64,000 nucleotides of DNA, taken from positions 1,612,001 through 1,676,000 of the forward strand of contig NZ_AP024851.1 of assembly GCF_024346675.1 (NCBI RefSeq), written 5' to 3'. Source of the DNA: Photobacterium sanguinicancri (GTDB taxonomy: Bacteria > Pseudomonadota > Gammaproteobacteria > Enterobacterales > Vibrionaceae). The notes under the pieces are model-generated. The model saw nothing but the letters and a program-made list of their open reading frames with translations, searched no databases and was not told the DNA's origin. This document shows positions 38,797 through 48,303 of this stretch, in pieces; position 1 is the stretch's first letter; each line of letters starts with the position of its first letter. The position numbers and the translations under genes are program-made.

Positions 38797-40163
38797 GTAA
38801 GAAAGTCATTTTTATTGATGACGAAAAATCAATACGTGATGCTTTAGGTCAAACTCTAGAAATTGAAGACTATGACGTGAGCTTATTTTCCAGTGCTAAG
38901 CCAGTCCTAGCGGAATTAGATAACCATTTTGAAGGAGTGATTATCTCTGACATTAATATGCCAGAGATTGATGGCATCACCTTCTTAAAGCGCGCCTTGG
39001 CGATAGATCCAGAACTGTCTATTATTTTACTGACAGGACACGGTGATATTTCTATGGCCGTTGAAGCGATGCGTCTTGGAGCATATGATTTTCTTGAAAA
39101 ACCGTTCTCTACCGATAATTTACTCGACGTAGTTAAACGCGCGGGTGATAAACGAGAACTGATTCTAGAAAACCGCGAATTACGCCGTGAACTAGAAGCA
39201 CAAAGCGGCCCAGGCCCACGTATTTTGGGTAACAACCCGAAAATAAAGCAGCTACGGCGTATATTAACTCACATAAAAGATGCTCCTGCCGATGTGATGA
39301 TCCATGGTGAAACAGGGACAGGTAAAGAGCTGGTAGCACGCTTTCTTCATGATCATAGCATCCGTCATGATAAACCTTTTGTCGCAATCAACTGTGGGGC
39401 AATTCCTGAGACCATGATTGAAAGTGAGCTGTTTGGTTTTGAATCAGGGGCTTTCACTGGCGCACAAAAAAAACGCGTGGGTAAAATTGCCCATGCCAAT
39501 GGCGGTACATTATTTCTTGATGAAATTGAATCGATGCCAATGGCGCTACAAATAAAGATGCTGCGTGTATTAGAAGAGCGCAAAGTTGAACCGCTTGGTA
39601 CCAACAAATGTGTTGATCTTGATGTTCGCATCATTGCTGCAACCAAAGAAGACTTACGAATCAAGAGTGATAAAGGCGAGTTTAGAGACGACCTTTATTA
39701 TCGGCTTAACGTCGTCTCAGTGGAAATTCCGCCTTTGCGTGAACGTAAAGATGATATTCCGATGTTATTTCAAAACTTCGTTCGTTCAGCCTCTACTCGC
39801 TACAGCATTGAACCAACAGCAATTACATTAGAGCAACAACAGAAACTCCTTGAACATGACTGGCCTGGCAATGTCCGCGAACTTCGTAACTTAGCGGAAA
39901 GATTAGTACTCATGGGCGATGCATCTGGTTTCAACGATGGTGAGAATTTGCATGCAGACCAGACTTTATTAAGCTTAAGTGAACGTGTAAATCAGTTTGA
40001 ATTCACCTTGGTATGCGACGCACTCAAACGCCATAACGGCCGTTTAAAAGAAGCACAAGAAGAGCTAGGACTCGCGCGAAAAACACTCTATGACAAGATG
40101 AAATACACAATATCGACAAAGATGATTTTAAAGCATCCCATTAAGGACGAATTTCAGGCCTAA
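38793..40163 (+). CDS. dctD: DctD-type sigma-54-dependent response regulator
   Basis: The 456-residue NtrC-family activator has a receiver domain with phosphoacceptor Asp in IISDINMPEIDG and Lys in FLEKPFS. The AAA+ domain has HGETGTGKELVAR, the sigma-54 contact loop ESGAFTGA and GGTLFLDEIESM. A Fis-type helix-turn-helix follows (LKEAQEELGLARKTLYDKM). Its ATG overlaps the kinase stop (ATGA), so the two are co-translated as a DctB-DctD pair. Targets should have -24/-12 promoters; none was identified nearby. Confidence 0.9.
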   Translation: MSKKVIFIDDEKSIRDALGQTLEIEDYDVSLFSSAKPVLAELDNHFEGVIISDINMPEIDGITFLKRALAIDPELSIILLTGHGDISMAVEAMRLGAYDFLEKPFSTDNLLDVVKRAGDKRELILENRELRRELEAQSGPGPRILGNNPKIKQLRRILTHIKDAPADVMIHGETGTGKELVARFLHDHSIRHDKPFVAINCGAIPETMIESELFGFESGAFTGAQKKRVGKIAHANGGTLFLDEIESMPMALQIKMLRVLEERKVEPLGTNKCVDLDVRIIAATKEDLRIKSDKGEFRDDLYYRLNVVSVEIPPLRERKDDIPMLFQNFVRSASTRYSIEPTAITLEQQQKLLEHDWPGNVRELRNLAERLVLMGDASGFNDGENLHADQTLLSLSERVNQFEFTLVCDALKRHNGRLKEAQEELGLARKTLYDKMKYTISTKMILKHPIKDEFQA

Positions 40164-40364
40164 CTCACTGTATCCGCATTACTTAACCACCGTGACTACC
40201 CCCTGTTAAATGGTGTAAACACGGTGGTGTTTTCAGAATCCAACCCTACCTACCTCGCAAAAAAAAGCTCTTAAGCCAAGCCCCTATCTGTTAAACGCCA
40301 AGGCTCTGATAGATTTTTGTTTACGTCTATCTTTTCCTTTAACTTATCAGGTCAAGCACGTGCT

Positions 40365-42296
40365 ATGACACTATTTAAGAATTTATTTCGCATCTCTCTA
40401 CTTGCCGGTTTGTCTCTAATTATGGTGATGTCCGTAACGCGTTTTATCGCCTTACAGTCAGGAACAATACTCGCTCAACAGCAACATATCCAACATGCAC
40501 TCTCTCAGGATTTTTCGTTGCTTCCTCGCCAGCATTACGATACGAGCCTTGTCGCGCTTTCCGCTTTTTTGACAATGCAATTGCACCCTGATGATTACCA
40601 GTCCATAGCCATCGCGCCAACACAGGCACAGCAACAATCATTGACGATCACCAGTCCTCAAACCAAATCGGCAGCCCCAGCGTGGTTTATAGCCATCTTT
40701 GGTGACAACAGCTATTCGCAAACACAGACGATTAACTTGGTTAATGACACCGTAATCGTGACAATTTCAAACAATGAAAAATGGCTTGCAGATAATTTAT
40801 GGCACCACACCCAACAACTTTTAATTGAAGCGGGCATTATTTCATTTAGCTTTACCTTGGTTATTTTTTTCTTATTACGCTTATCATTTACACCATTCCA
40901 ACGTCTAATTACTTACTCCAAGCAACTAGAACAAACGCATCAAGCCAACCCTCCACCTCACACCCGCTATCAAGACTTAAATCTACTCAATAAGAGCTAC
41001 AGCTCACTCGCACATAAATTAGAGAGCCACTTTCGCGTTCAAGCAAAGGAAGCGGCTCACTTACGTGAAAAGGCATATCGAGATCCAATTTCACAGCTAG
41101 GTAATCGCGAGTATTTTTTAAATCAGTTAGATGCATGGCTCACGAAGTCTGAGCAAGGCGGTTTAATTTTGATTCAAGCAAAAGTGATTAACCAAAGTTA
41201 TCGCCACAAAAACTACCAACGTGGTGATCATCTTATTCGTGAAATTGCCCAGACATTGAACCAAACAATCACACACAGCAACAGTACCCTTGGTCGAATA
41301 TCTAAAACGGAATTTGCCGTATTATTGCCACAAATTCAGCAAGAAAAATTACACTCGTTAGCCGAATTAATACTTGGAACTCTGCTTCCCTTGACGAAAG
41401 AATTTGATACCCCGCTTGGGATCACGATTGGGTTAGTCATTACAGAGCACGGGACGTCTGCGAGCCAATTACTGGCGCAACTGGATAATGCTGTCATCGC
41501 CGCAGCACAGTCGCCCTCAAGCCCGATAGCGCTGTCTGAAGGGGAGAGCAATACCAATAACAAAGGAAAGCAATACTGGAAAGAACTCGTACTGTCAGCC
41601 ATACGTAACCAGCAAATACATTTTCACTATCAACCGGTATTGATGCAAAACAACACCGTCTATCATCAGGAAGTATTTAGTACTATTAAACGTAATGATG
41701 AAGTTATCTCTGCTAATCAATTTGTCGGAGCTTTAGATGAACTAAGCCAAGGCACTATATTTGATAAACATGTCATTGTATCTTGTGTGAAGCAGCTACA
41801 AACAGATCGTCAATTACCAGCACTTGCTATCAACTTAACCCGTAGTAGCGTTCAAGACCCAGCTTTTCATCGTTGGTTGCATGAGCTGCTCCCATATCAT
41901 CCGCTTATCTGTAAACGTTTATTTTTTGAGATCCAAGAAGGGTGTTTCATTGAAGGCACCGATATGACGCAATTGCTCTGTCAGTTACTCAATCGTTTTG
42001 ATGTTCGCTTCGGTATTGATAATTTTGGTCGTCACTTTAAATCGCTTGAGTACCTTAATGATTTCAAACCAGCATACGTGAAAATTGATTTTGCCTTTAC
42101 CATGCAATTAAACAATCCAACACAATCGGCTGTACTCACATCCATATCTCGTACCGCGCATAGCCTTGGTATAGAAACCATAGCGACTCGTGTTGAAACT
42201 GAAACCCAACTAGAGCGATTATCTGAATTGTTCATCAGCGGTTTTCAAGGCTATATCATTGAACGGCAAGTCACACGCACTAACAATGTGGCTTAG
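40365..42296 (+). CDS. Degenerate GGDEF-EAL protein, LapD-like membrane receptor
   Basis: The 643-residue protein has two membrane spans (RISLLAGLSLIMVMSVTRFI and LIEAGIISFSFTLVIFFLL) around a periplasmic domain, a HAMP-like linker, a GGDEF-type and an EAL-type domain. The GGDEF signature is replaced by KTEF (GRISKTEFAVLLP) and the EAL signature by HQEVFST. DDFG reads IDNFG and the catalytic AEGVE reads ATRVE, while VKID is kept. It is therefore probably neither a cyclase nor a phosphodiesterase but a c-di-GMP receptor, as LapD is. No lapG or adhesin gene is adjacent. An in-frame start 16 codons upstream is possible. Confidence 0.78.
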   Translation: MTLFKNLFRISLLAGLSLIMVMSVTRFIALQSGTILAQQQHIQHALSQDFSLLPRQHYDTSLVALSAFLTMQLHPDDYQSIAIAPTQAQQQSLTITSPQTKSAAPAWFIAIFGDNSYSQTQTINLVNDTVIVTISNNEKWLADNLWHHTQQLLIEAGIISFSFTLVIFFLLRLSFTPFQRLITYSKQLEQTHQANPPPHTRYQDLNLLNKSYSSLAHKLESHFRVQAKEAAHLREKAYRDPISQLGNREYFLNQLDAWLTKSEQGGLILIQAKVINQSYRHKNYQRGDHLIREIAQTLNQTITHSNSTLGRISKTEFAVLLPQIQQEKLHSLAELILGTLLPLTKEFDTPLGITIGLVITEHGTSASQLLAQLDNAVIAAAQSPSSPIALSEGESNTNNKGKQYWKELVLSAIRNQQIHFHYQPVLMQNNTVYHQEVFSTIKRNDEVISANQFVGALDELSQGTIFDKHVIVSCVKQLQTDRQLPALAINLTRSSVQDPAFHRWLHELLPYHPLICKRLFFEIQEGCFIEGTDMTQLLCQLLNRFDVRFGIDNFGRHFKSLEYLNDFKPAYVKIDFAFTMQLNNPTQSAVLTSISRTAHSLGIETIATRVETETQLERLSELFISGFQGYIIERQVTRTNNVA

Positions 42297-42315
42297 CGAT
42301 ATGATTAAGCGGTGA

Positions 42316-42438
42316 ATTTACACTGTAAAACGGAGGAGGGAATGTTGTGACTTAGAATAATTACCGTCTATTTACAGTGTAAATAGATCAACGGTTTCCA
42401 GCTAGGCGCCATAGAAAAGTACCATTTACACTATAAAC
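42316..42438. promoter_or_regulatory. parS2: Three Chr2-type parS2 sites at exact 54-bp spacing
   Basis: ATTTACACTGTAAAA at 42316-42330 and ATTTACAGTGTAAAT at 42370-42384 fit the Vibrio Chr2 parS2 palindrome TTTACA-N-TGTAAA exactly. ATTTACACTATAAAC at 42424-42438 has one core mismatch. Starts are 54 bp apart in both steps. They lie between the convergent ends of the GGDEF-EAL and FapA genes, the last touching the FapA stop. ParB2 binding is inferred from the motif and the nearby parB2. Confidence 0.9.
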
Positions 42439-44085
42439 TTATAGCGGCTTAAGTTCGATACCTTGCTCTTTAACGCGGATAATACTCGGGCCATGTTCCT
42501 GAGAAACGGGTAAGGCGTACTTCTCAAGCTGACAGTTCACACCAGCATTGATCCGTTTTGCCGCAGTAATGCTAACCTGTGACAGCACATCAATATACTC
42601 TTCTTTTAGTTTGTCGTAGCTCTCCTTGCACCTTCTCAAATTCGCGGTATGAAGACGGTGGCTTTCAACTACTTTATTAACGAGGTCTTTAGGACGTTTA
42701 TTGGTAGGGATTTTTAGTAACTTAATCTGAGCTTCACGCATCTGCGCTAAGTATTCTTTTTCTTCATCCCATAAACGGCAGGTGTCACTGATTTGTTTTC
42801 TTAAATGTTCGTAGTTAGTAAATGCTGATATTGATGTGACGGTACCCGCCAACGCCCCAATATTGAGTGCATGGACACTATAGCCCACAGAAACATACCC
42901 CCCACTCAATGTGCCATATCGCTTAGTATCATCAATAACAGACAGCTTGCCTCGTGTCGTTATGTGGCAATGCAAAGCATGGTGGCTTAGGCAAATATCG
43001 TCTTTCGCATCAAGCAAAGTGTATTGAGCAAATTTACTGGTAATCTTTCCACCTGATTTTATCGTGCAAGCGTATTCAGAATCACCCACAGATTGTTTGC
43101 CAAGGATCCCTTTAGCAACAGTAATATCGGCACCAGCTTCTAGTTCGGCTAACTCAACGAAACCCAGTACAGTTAGTGACCCCGAAGCCGTTACCTTCAT
43201 TCCAGGCTTAACATCGCCTTGTATCACAACACTACCATCAAAGTTCACGTGCCCTGTTGTCGCACTCACATTTTTAACCACCAGTGCATCATCAACTTGG
43301 ACGCCATTTTTTTTAAAAATAGGAACACCTGGTTGCGTCGCAATAACGAGATCTTCATCGTAATCACTAATCTCAGCGCCATCGTAAAACGAGAACGGCT
43401 TATCTTCACCAGGCTTAGCTGGCAGCGTCTCCCCTAACACCGTATAACCATCAATGCCTGCTGTTGCGCGGATACGCTTCATTAATGATTGACCCTGAGC
43501 AACACTACATAGCTCGCCTAAATCTCGCATATCGACTTTGTCATGCTCTAACTCACGAGGTTTTAATACTCGCCGACTAATATCATCAACAAGCAGCTCA
43601 AAAACACTGTCTTTACCATTCTCAGGTAATCGACCTAGCGCTACTTGCATTGTGATTTTCTCACCAGAAGAGAGTTGATGCGACTTACTCAACAATGTTT
43701 GAAGTAAGTTCTTACGTACGCCTTGAACAATATTGTTCTGTTTAAGGGCTGCGATCAGCAAGCTCCCATCTATCGCTCGGCCACCATAGGCACCAATAAC
43801 AGTAATAGAGGCCGACATATTATTTTTTGCAGTTTTTACGATGAGGCTAGCATCACGTTGTTCTGCAATAACAATAGCTTGCGGGGAAAGGTGCTTGTCA
43901 GCATTGAGAATAGCAATAGCGGAATCTATCGCACTTTCAAACAAGAAAAGTCCCTTGCCATGAAGTGCTGAAAGTTCGAGGTATATATCCCCTCGCTCAA
44001 CAAGTTTGCTCGGTTCAAGCAAAGGTTGGGCATGAATAGAAATGGTATTATTTTCTTTGCTCAGCTTCAGGAGCGATTGGGACAT
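42439..44085 (-). CDS. FapA/DUF342 family protein
   Basis: The 548-residue cytosolic protein has the DUF342 (FapA) layout: an N-terminal alpha/beta region, a central right-handed beta-helix-like segment rich in short strands and glycines (VSATTGHVNFDGSVVIQGDV, VTASGSLTVLGFVELAELEA, near residues 270-310) and a C-terminal helical coiled-coil part (residues about 420-500). Bacterial members are widespread but their role is poorly known. AAAGGAGTTCTCT precedes the ATG. Its stop is next to the parS2 triplet. Confidence 0.8.
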   Translation of the reverse strand: MSQSLLKLSKENNTISIHAQPLLEPSKLVERGDIYLELSALHGKGLFLFESAIDSAIAILNADKHLSPQAIVIAEQRDASLIVKTAKNNMSASITVIGAYGGRAIDGSLLIAALKQNNIVQGVRKNLLQTLLSKSHQLSSGEKITMQVALGRLPENGKDSVFELLVDDISRRVLKPRELEHDKVDMRDLGELCSVAQGQSLMKRIRATAGIDGYTVLGETLPAKPGEDKPFSFYDGAEISDYDEDLVIATQPGVPIFKKNGVQVDDALVVKNVSATTGHVNFDGSVVIQGDVKPGMKVTASGSLTVLGFVELAELEAGADITVAKGILGKQSVGDSEYACTIKSGGKITSKFAQYTLLDAKDDICLSHHALHCHITTRGKLSVIDDTKRYGTLSGGYVSVGYSVHALNIGALAGTVTSISAFTNYEHLRKQISDTCRLWDEEKEYLAQMREAQIKLLKIPTNKRPKDLVNKVVESHRLHTANLRRCKESYDKLKEEYIDVLSQVSITAAKRINAGVNCQLEKYALPVSQEHGPSIIRVKEQGIELKPL

Positions 44086-44403
44086 AGAGAACTCCTTTGC
44101 TCAGCCCGTAAAAACAATCACTAATCGCAGATTATCTTTCATTCTTTATTTTACTTATTTGGGGTTAGGTTAATAGGGCTATCCTTGAAGAACGTCGGTT
44201 AGGTCTCATCAATTAAGTGTTATTGTTTATGTTATCAACAACATTGACCCACACTGTTCTTCGGCATGTTTTTGGGTATATATCCCAACACCAAAAACAC
44301 CCAATGGGTACAACTCCACCCATTAAGTAATATCAACAATGACTAAGAAATGAAACAGAGAAAGACAAAACCATTAAAATCAACAACTTAAAATTAATCC
44401 TTT
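44086..44403. other. Gene-free region upstream of the FapA gene
   Basis: Two small hairpin sequences, TTGGGTATATATCCCAA at about 44272-44288 and CCCAATGGG nearby, lie in the leader side of the FapA gene. No open frame was recognised. The promoter of the FapA gene should be here. Confidence 0.35.
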
Positions 44404-44547
44404 ATGGTGTATAAAAGTGGCATGCTATTCGCAGTATATAAAGTAACTAATCTAGGGCTACTTCTGAGTAAAGTGATGGCATTCCCCCGATTACGGCCGT
44501 CACTTTGTCCTATTTATTGCCTCTCATATTTTGAGAGGCTTTTTTTT
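44404..44547 (+). ncRNA. Candidate orphan small RNA
   Basis: A structured stretch contains AAAGTGATGGC pairing with GCCGTCACTTT (imperfect, around 44470-44505). It ends in a strong terminator (GCCTCTCA with TGAGAGGC, eight T residues, 44519-44547). A 63-codon frame overlaps it but has no ribosome site and no recognisable sequence, so an RNA is more likely than a protein. The promoter was not confirmed. Confidence 0.4.
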
Positions 44548-44596
44548 ATCCAAAACAAATTACGACAGAGTCATCACATGGATCATTATCTTTAAA

Positions 44597-44968
44597 TCAA
44601 TAGAAATGGCTCAGCTGGCCTTCGTTAAACATCTTATTGGTCTTAAACAAATAGTGGTATAAACCGGATTGTTTCGTCAGAAGCTCTGTAACCATGCCGT
44701 CAAGTTGCCCTAATCGAAACAATGAAAGTTGATATTCAACGCTCAAGTCGACAGGAACCACAGATTCAATCGCAAGGCATGCCTTCCCTACCTGAATAAC
44801 ACGTACTCGAAGACCTAATTTACCAAGTTCATCGGCTGACGCAGTTTCTTTAATTAACCTTGCAACAAATCCTGTTGGCTCTAGAGTCAACATTTCGTCT
44901 TTAAAAGGCAGATAAGGTGGCGTTGATAGTAACTCAACAGCTCTGCTCGGTATCCGTATCAAGCTCAT
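44597..44968 (-). CDS. Hypothetical protein, possibly PilZ-like
   Basis: The 123-residue soluble protein is strand-rich (LGLRVRVIQVGKACLAIES, VDLSVEYQLSLFRLGQLDGM), reminiscent of a small beta-barrel such as PilZ, but the RxxxR and D/NxSxxG c-di-GMP motifs of PilZ are not visible. AAGGTGAGAAGTC precedes the ATG. No family can be claimed. Confidence 0.55.
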   Translation of the reverse strand: MSLIRIPSRAVELLSTPPYLPFKDEMLTLEPTGFVARLIKETASADELGKLGLRVRVIQVGKACLAIESVVPVDLSVEYQLSLFRLGQLDGMVTELLTKQSGLYHYLFKTNKMFNEGQLSHFY

Positions 44969-45138
44969 GACTTCTCACCTTATCATCAATATAAATAAAC
45001 ATTGCGCCTGACTGAACAACGCAGGCGTCTTCAGTTCAGGGCTGATAACTTTATTCGGGTATTGTTAACTTTAGACCAAACAAGAAGAAGAGCATTATTT
45101 GAATGATAAGTCGGAGTGAAAAATTTTTAGAAGGGAAC

Positions 45139-45178
45139 ATTTACAGTGTAAATTCGATTTAAGATTTACACTGTAAAT
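45139..45178. promoter_or_regulatory. parS2: Pair of parS2 sites
   Basis: ATTTACAGTGTAAAT at 45139-45153 and ATTTACACTGTAAAT at 45164-45178 are perfect 15-bp parS2 palindromes 25 bp apart, in the gap between the hypothetical gene and ycdX. Confidence 0.92.
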
Positions 45179-45190
45179 TGACATATATTA

Positions 45191-45931
45191 TTAAAGCGCA
45201 GAAAATGCATCTATTGGCAGTCGTCCACGCTCTTGTAAAAAACGTAAGAATGTTGCGGGTGTATGAGTCACAACTTGCTCGACTGGAAACGCGACTTGTT
45301 GAAGTAAAGCTTGTACATGCTCGAAATTACCCACGTCATGGGCAAAGTGTGCGTCTGAACCTGTGGTAATTCGTCCACCGAACTCTTTAATACATGCGGC
45401 AATATCAGCACAACGCATCTCACTACCAGCGCGAGAACCGCAAAGTGATGAATTATTAATTTCCAATACCACATTATTGTTTGCAGCTGCGCGAATCACA
45501 GCTTCATAATCGAAATCGAAATTGGGGTTACCAGGATGACCAACCGCATCAATACGTCCTGATTCGATGGCGTTAATTAACGCTAAGGTATGTTGGTGTT
45601 TATCAGTCGGGCGAAAAATCGGTTCATGAAAACTGCCGATCACCCAATCCAACATATCCAGAATACGTGCATCCATATCAATCTCACCATCTGTATTTAG
45701 GATGTTGGTCTCGACACCACGAATGACACCCACACCATGCAAAAATCTCGGTAGCACGCGTTGATTAGCAAAGTGCCAAAAATGCGGAGCACCTGGCATG
45801 GTTGGCGCATGATCTGTAACACACATCAGCGATAAACCACGTTGTGCAGCCGCTTGAGCATTTTCTAAAACGGTGCTGTAAGCATGGCCACTCGAAATAG
45901 TGTGAGTGTGTGTATCAACCGATAGTTTCAT
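45191..45931 (-). CDS. ycdX: PHP-domain phosphatase YcdX-like
   Basis: The 246-residue TIM-barrel metalloenzyme of the PHP family has the metal ligands [16 protein letters not shown] at the N-terminus, [37 protein letters not shown] and [12 protein letters not shown]. Length and motifs match E. coli YcdX, a trinuclear zinc phosphatase linked to swarming. AAGGAACTT precedes the ATG, which lies 11 bases after the tmcA stop, so the two form an operon. Confidence 0.9.
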   Translation of the reverse strand: MKLSVDTHTHTISSGHAYSTVLENAQAAAQRGLSLMCVTDHAPTMPGAPHFWHFANQRVLPRFLHGVGVIRGVETNILNTDGEIDMDARILDMLDWVIGSFHEPIFRPTDKHQHTLALINAIESGRIDAVGHPGNPNFDFDYEAVIRAAANNNVVLEINNSSLCGSRAGSEMRCADIAACIKEFGGRITTGSDAHFAHDVGNFEHVQALLQQVAFPVEQVVTHTPATFLRFLQERGRLPIDAFSAL

Positions 45932-45942
45932 AAGTTCCTTCT

Positions 45943-48201
45943 TTACGTTTTATCTGATGAATGTAATGAATCCAATAAAAGTGAAACTTGCTCTCGCATT
46001 GCTGCTTCGGCCTGTTTACGCCCAACCAGATTATGTAATTTAATCACAGCTGCCCATGATTTTTTTTGAATAACTTTATTAATAAGTAACGCTTCATTTA
46101 AACACGCGAAATCATAAATAACTGAAGTAGGTACAGCAAAAGATAGCCATCGTTTAACTAACCACTCGATACTACCAGCTGCGGTATCATAGCCGAGTCC
46201 ACCTTGGTAATACGCTGATAGTTGCTTGAAAACGAGGGCTTCAATTCTTGCGGGCTCAGCAGATGGATAACTGGCTAACAACCGGTAAAGCAAGCGAACC
46301 GTCGTCGCCTCTAGATCTTTAAATTGCTCGTGGCATTGAGCGCTGAAATTTATAGCAAACAAATCTTGAGCATCTTGCCACCACGTAAATGACCGTGGTG
46401 ATAATGGCTTAACGGCTAAGGCAGAATAACTGCCGCTGGCAGCATCTTTAGTAACACCGAGCCGAATAAGTGAAAAACCTGCACTCTGCCAAAAGGCGAC
46501 TAATTCGTCAGCCACACCAAAGCTAGTGCCTAAGTAATCAAACCCTTTATCTTGTGCCCAGCAGGTTATATCGTTTAATAGCTGCTGCCCGATCTGCTGA
46601 CGCCACAGAGTAGGATGAACAGCAATGCGTTGGATGCGACCACCTTGCTGCATCGCTGCATCCGTTAAGCCAATATGTGCCGCAATAGATTGAGGTAACA
46701 AATGCCCCTTAGGGCGACGCTGTCCTAAAGTAACTTGCTCTGCCAGTTCTTCAGAAAAACGCCCTTCTTCAGATAACAAGCAACAGCCAATCACTTGATC
46801 ATCACTTTGGGTAATCCATACCTGTAAGGCGTCATCGTCTAACATTTGAAAAAAATCAGCTGGCGATGTTTGATAGTGCGCATTAATCAGTAAACCAAAG
46901 ATTTGGGTTAAGCGTTGCGGATCTGCCAGTAACTCAGCTTTCGTTAACATTTTGTTTGTACTGATATACGCCTGCGGGTTGGCTTTTACTGATTTTTCTG
47001 TTCCAGAGAGAGAAGCCATTTCGGCATTTAATAACAGCGCCTCAAACACCCAATGTTCTAGTGGATCATTCTCTGCCCAGCGAATAGGCTGATGAATATG
47101 TAGTCCTCGCCATTGCGGCATCAGTTTTTCAAGATAGCCACGAAACTTAATGGCAAACCCGCGCCCAGTTCCTTCGTAACCATGAATGGTACTAGCAAAG
47201 GCAATGCGATTAAAACGGCGAAGCAAAGGTATTAATAACGGCGAAGGAATGGCAGCAGCTTCATCAACTAACAAGAGATCACACGCTATCTCTTGTTCAA
47301 TCAAACGATCTGGCGCAATAAACTCAAGAGAGCTAGTGTGCCAATGGAGCTCAGATTCTGATACAATACGAAAACCATTACTATTGCGATCGAGCTGATG
47401 TCGGGCGTGTTTAAACAGCGTTTCAGCCGTGGCATAACTAGGGGCTGTTACTACGATCTTAATGTTACGCTCACGCATTAAACTCGCAGCAGCTAGCCCT
47501 AATGCCGATGATTTACCTCGCCCACGATCAGCCGTCAGAACCAAGGGCCGTTTGCGATGCCCTAACGCCACTTTTCGTATCGCTTCAACTGCTCGAGTTT
47601 GATCTGCAGTTACACCCCCCCATGCTTCATCGATAACCGAGATACTCGGCGCAGTAGGTTTATCTGTTCTCAGTGGTTGAGGCTGGCAAAGAGGCTGTAC
47701 GATACAGCGGTCTAGGTCATCACTATGGGCTTCAAAATGGGCCAATTGTCTTTCTAAATGAACCCCCTCATCGGCCAATAACGTCAGATCGCTTTGCTGA
47801 AAATAAAAACAATTGTTGCGAGTAAATTGGTTGCGTAGCCATTGCCATGATGGTTTATCACCATCTGCTCCCGTCGGTTTAACCAATAAAATGACCACAC
47901 CGCCACCAACAACAGTGCCAGCCAGCATGCCAAACGCTTCCGGGGAAAAAGTACAATTGGCATCAACGATTAAGCAATCAACTTCTTGTCCAAGCCAGTT
48001 TTTTGCTTTCTTCGCCGTCACCACATCAATATCCAACTGGACCTGTGATCCTAACCATAGCGGTGCTGCATAGTGAGTAATAAAACTCGAGACTTGGCTA
48101 AGCTGCCAATCGAGATCACCTTCAAGTACAACTAGCGCACGATGGTGGCGACGATGAAGTGTAGTGATAATACGGGTTGAATAATCTAGCGGCTTAGCCA
48201 T
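45943..48201 (-). CDS. tmcA: tRNA(Met) cytidine acetyltransferase
   Basis: The 752-residue enzyme uses ATP and acetyl-CoA to make N4-acetylcytidine at the wobble base of elongator tRNA-Met. It has an N-terminal domain, a RecD-like helicase part with the P-loop [15 protein letters not shown] near residue 225, [12 protein letters not shown] as the Walker B region, a GNAT acetyltransferase fold ([20 protein letters not shown]) and a C-terminal RNA-binding tail. I chose the ATG over a TTG four codons upstream, since GAGTG then serves as ribosome site. It is followed by ycdX. Confidence 0.93.
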   Translation of the reverse strand: MAKPLDYSTRIITTLHRRHHRALVVLEGDLDWQLSQVSSFITHYAAPLWLGSQVQLDIDVVTAKKAKNWLGQEVDCLIVDANCTFSPEAFGMLAGTVVGGGVVILLVKPTGADGDKPSWQWLRNQFTRNNCFYFQQSDLTLLADEGVHLERQLAHFEAHSDDLDRCIVQPLCQPQPLRTDKPTAPSISVIDEAWGGVTADQTRAVEAIRKVALGHRKRPLVLTADRGRGKSSALGLAAASLMRERNIKIVVTAPSYATAETLFKHARHQLDRNSNGFRIVSESELHWHTSSLEFIAPDRLIEQEIACDLLLVDEAAAIPSPLLIPLLRRFNRIAFASTIHGYEGTGRGFAIKFRGYLEKLMPQWRGLHIHQPIRWAENDPLEHWVFEALLLNAEMASLSGTEKSVKANPQAYISTNKMLTKAELLADPQRLTQIFGLLINAHYQTSPADFFQMLDDDALQVWITQSDDQVIGCCLLSEEGRFSEELAEQVTLGQRRPKGHLLPQSIAAHIGLTDAAMQQGGRIQRIAVHPTLWRQQIGQQLLNDITCWAQDKGFDYLGTSFGVADELVAFWQSAGFSLIRLGVTKDAASGSYSALAVKPLSPRSFTWWQDAQDLFAINFSAQCHEQFKDLEATTVRLLYRLLASYPSAEPARIEALVFKQLSAYYQGGLGYDTAAGSIEWLVKRWLSFAVPTSVIYDFACLNEALLINKVIQKKSWAAVIKLHNLVGRKQAEAAMREQVSLLLDSLHSSDKT

Positions 48202-48254
48202 GGTTACACTCAATAAAAAAGAACTTGCCGATCATAGCATGCTAACTACAAATC

Positions 48255-48287
48255 AAAAAAAACCACGCTAAAAAGCGTGGTTTTTTA
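48255..48287. terminator. Bidirectional-type terminator of parAB
   Basis: AAAAAACCACGCT pairs perfectly with AGCGTGGTTTTTT across AAAA. On the minus strand it ends the parA2-parB2 operon, 17 bases past the parB2 stop. Confidence 0.88.
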
Positions 48288-48303
48288 ATAACGGATAATA
48301 ACG

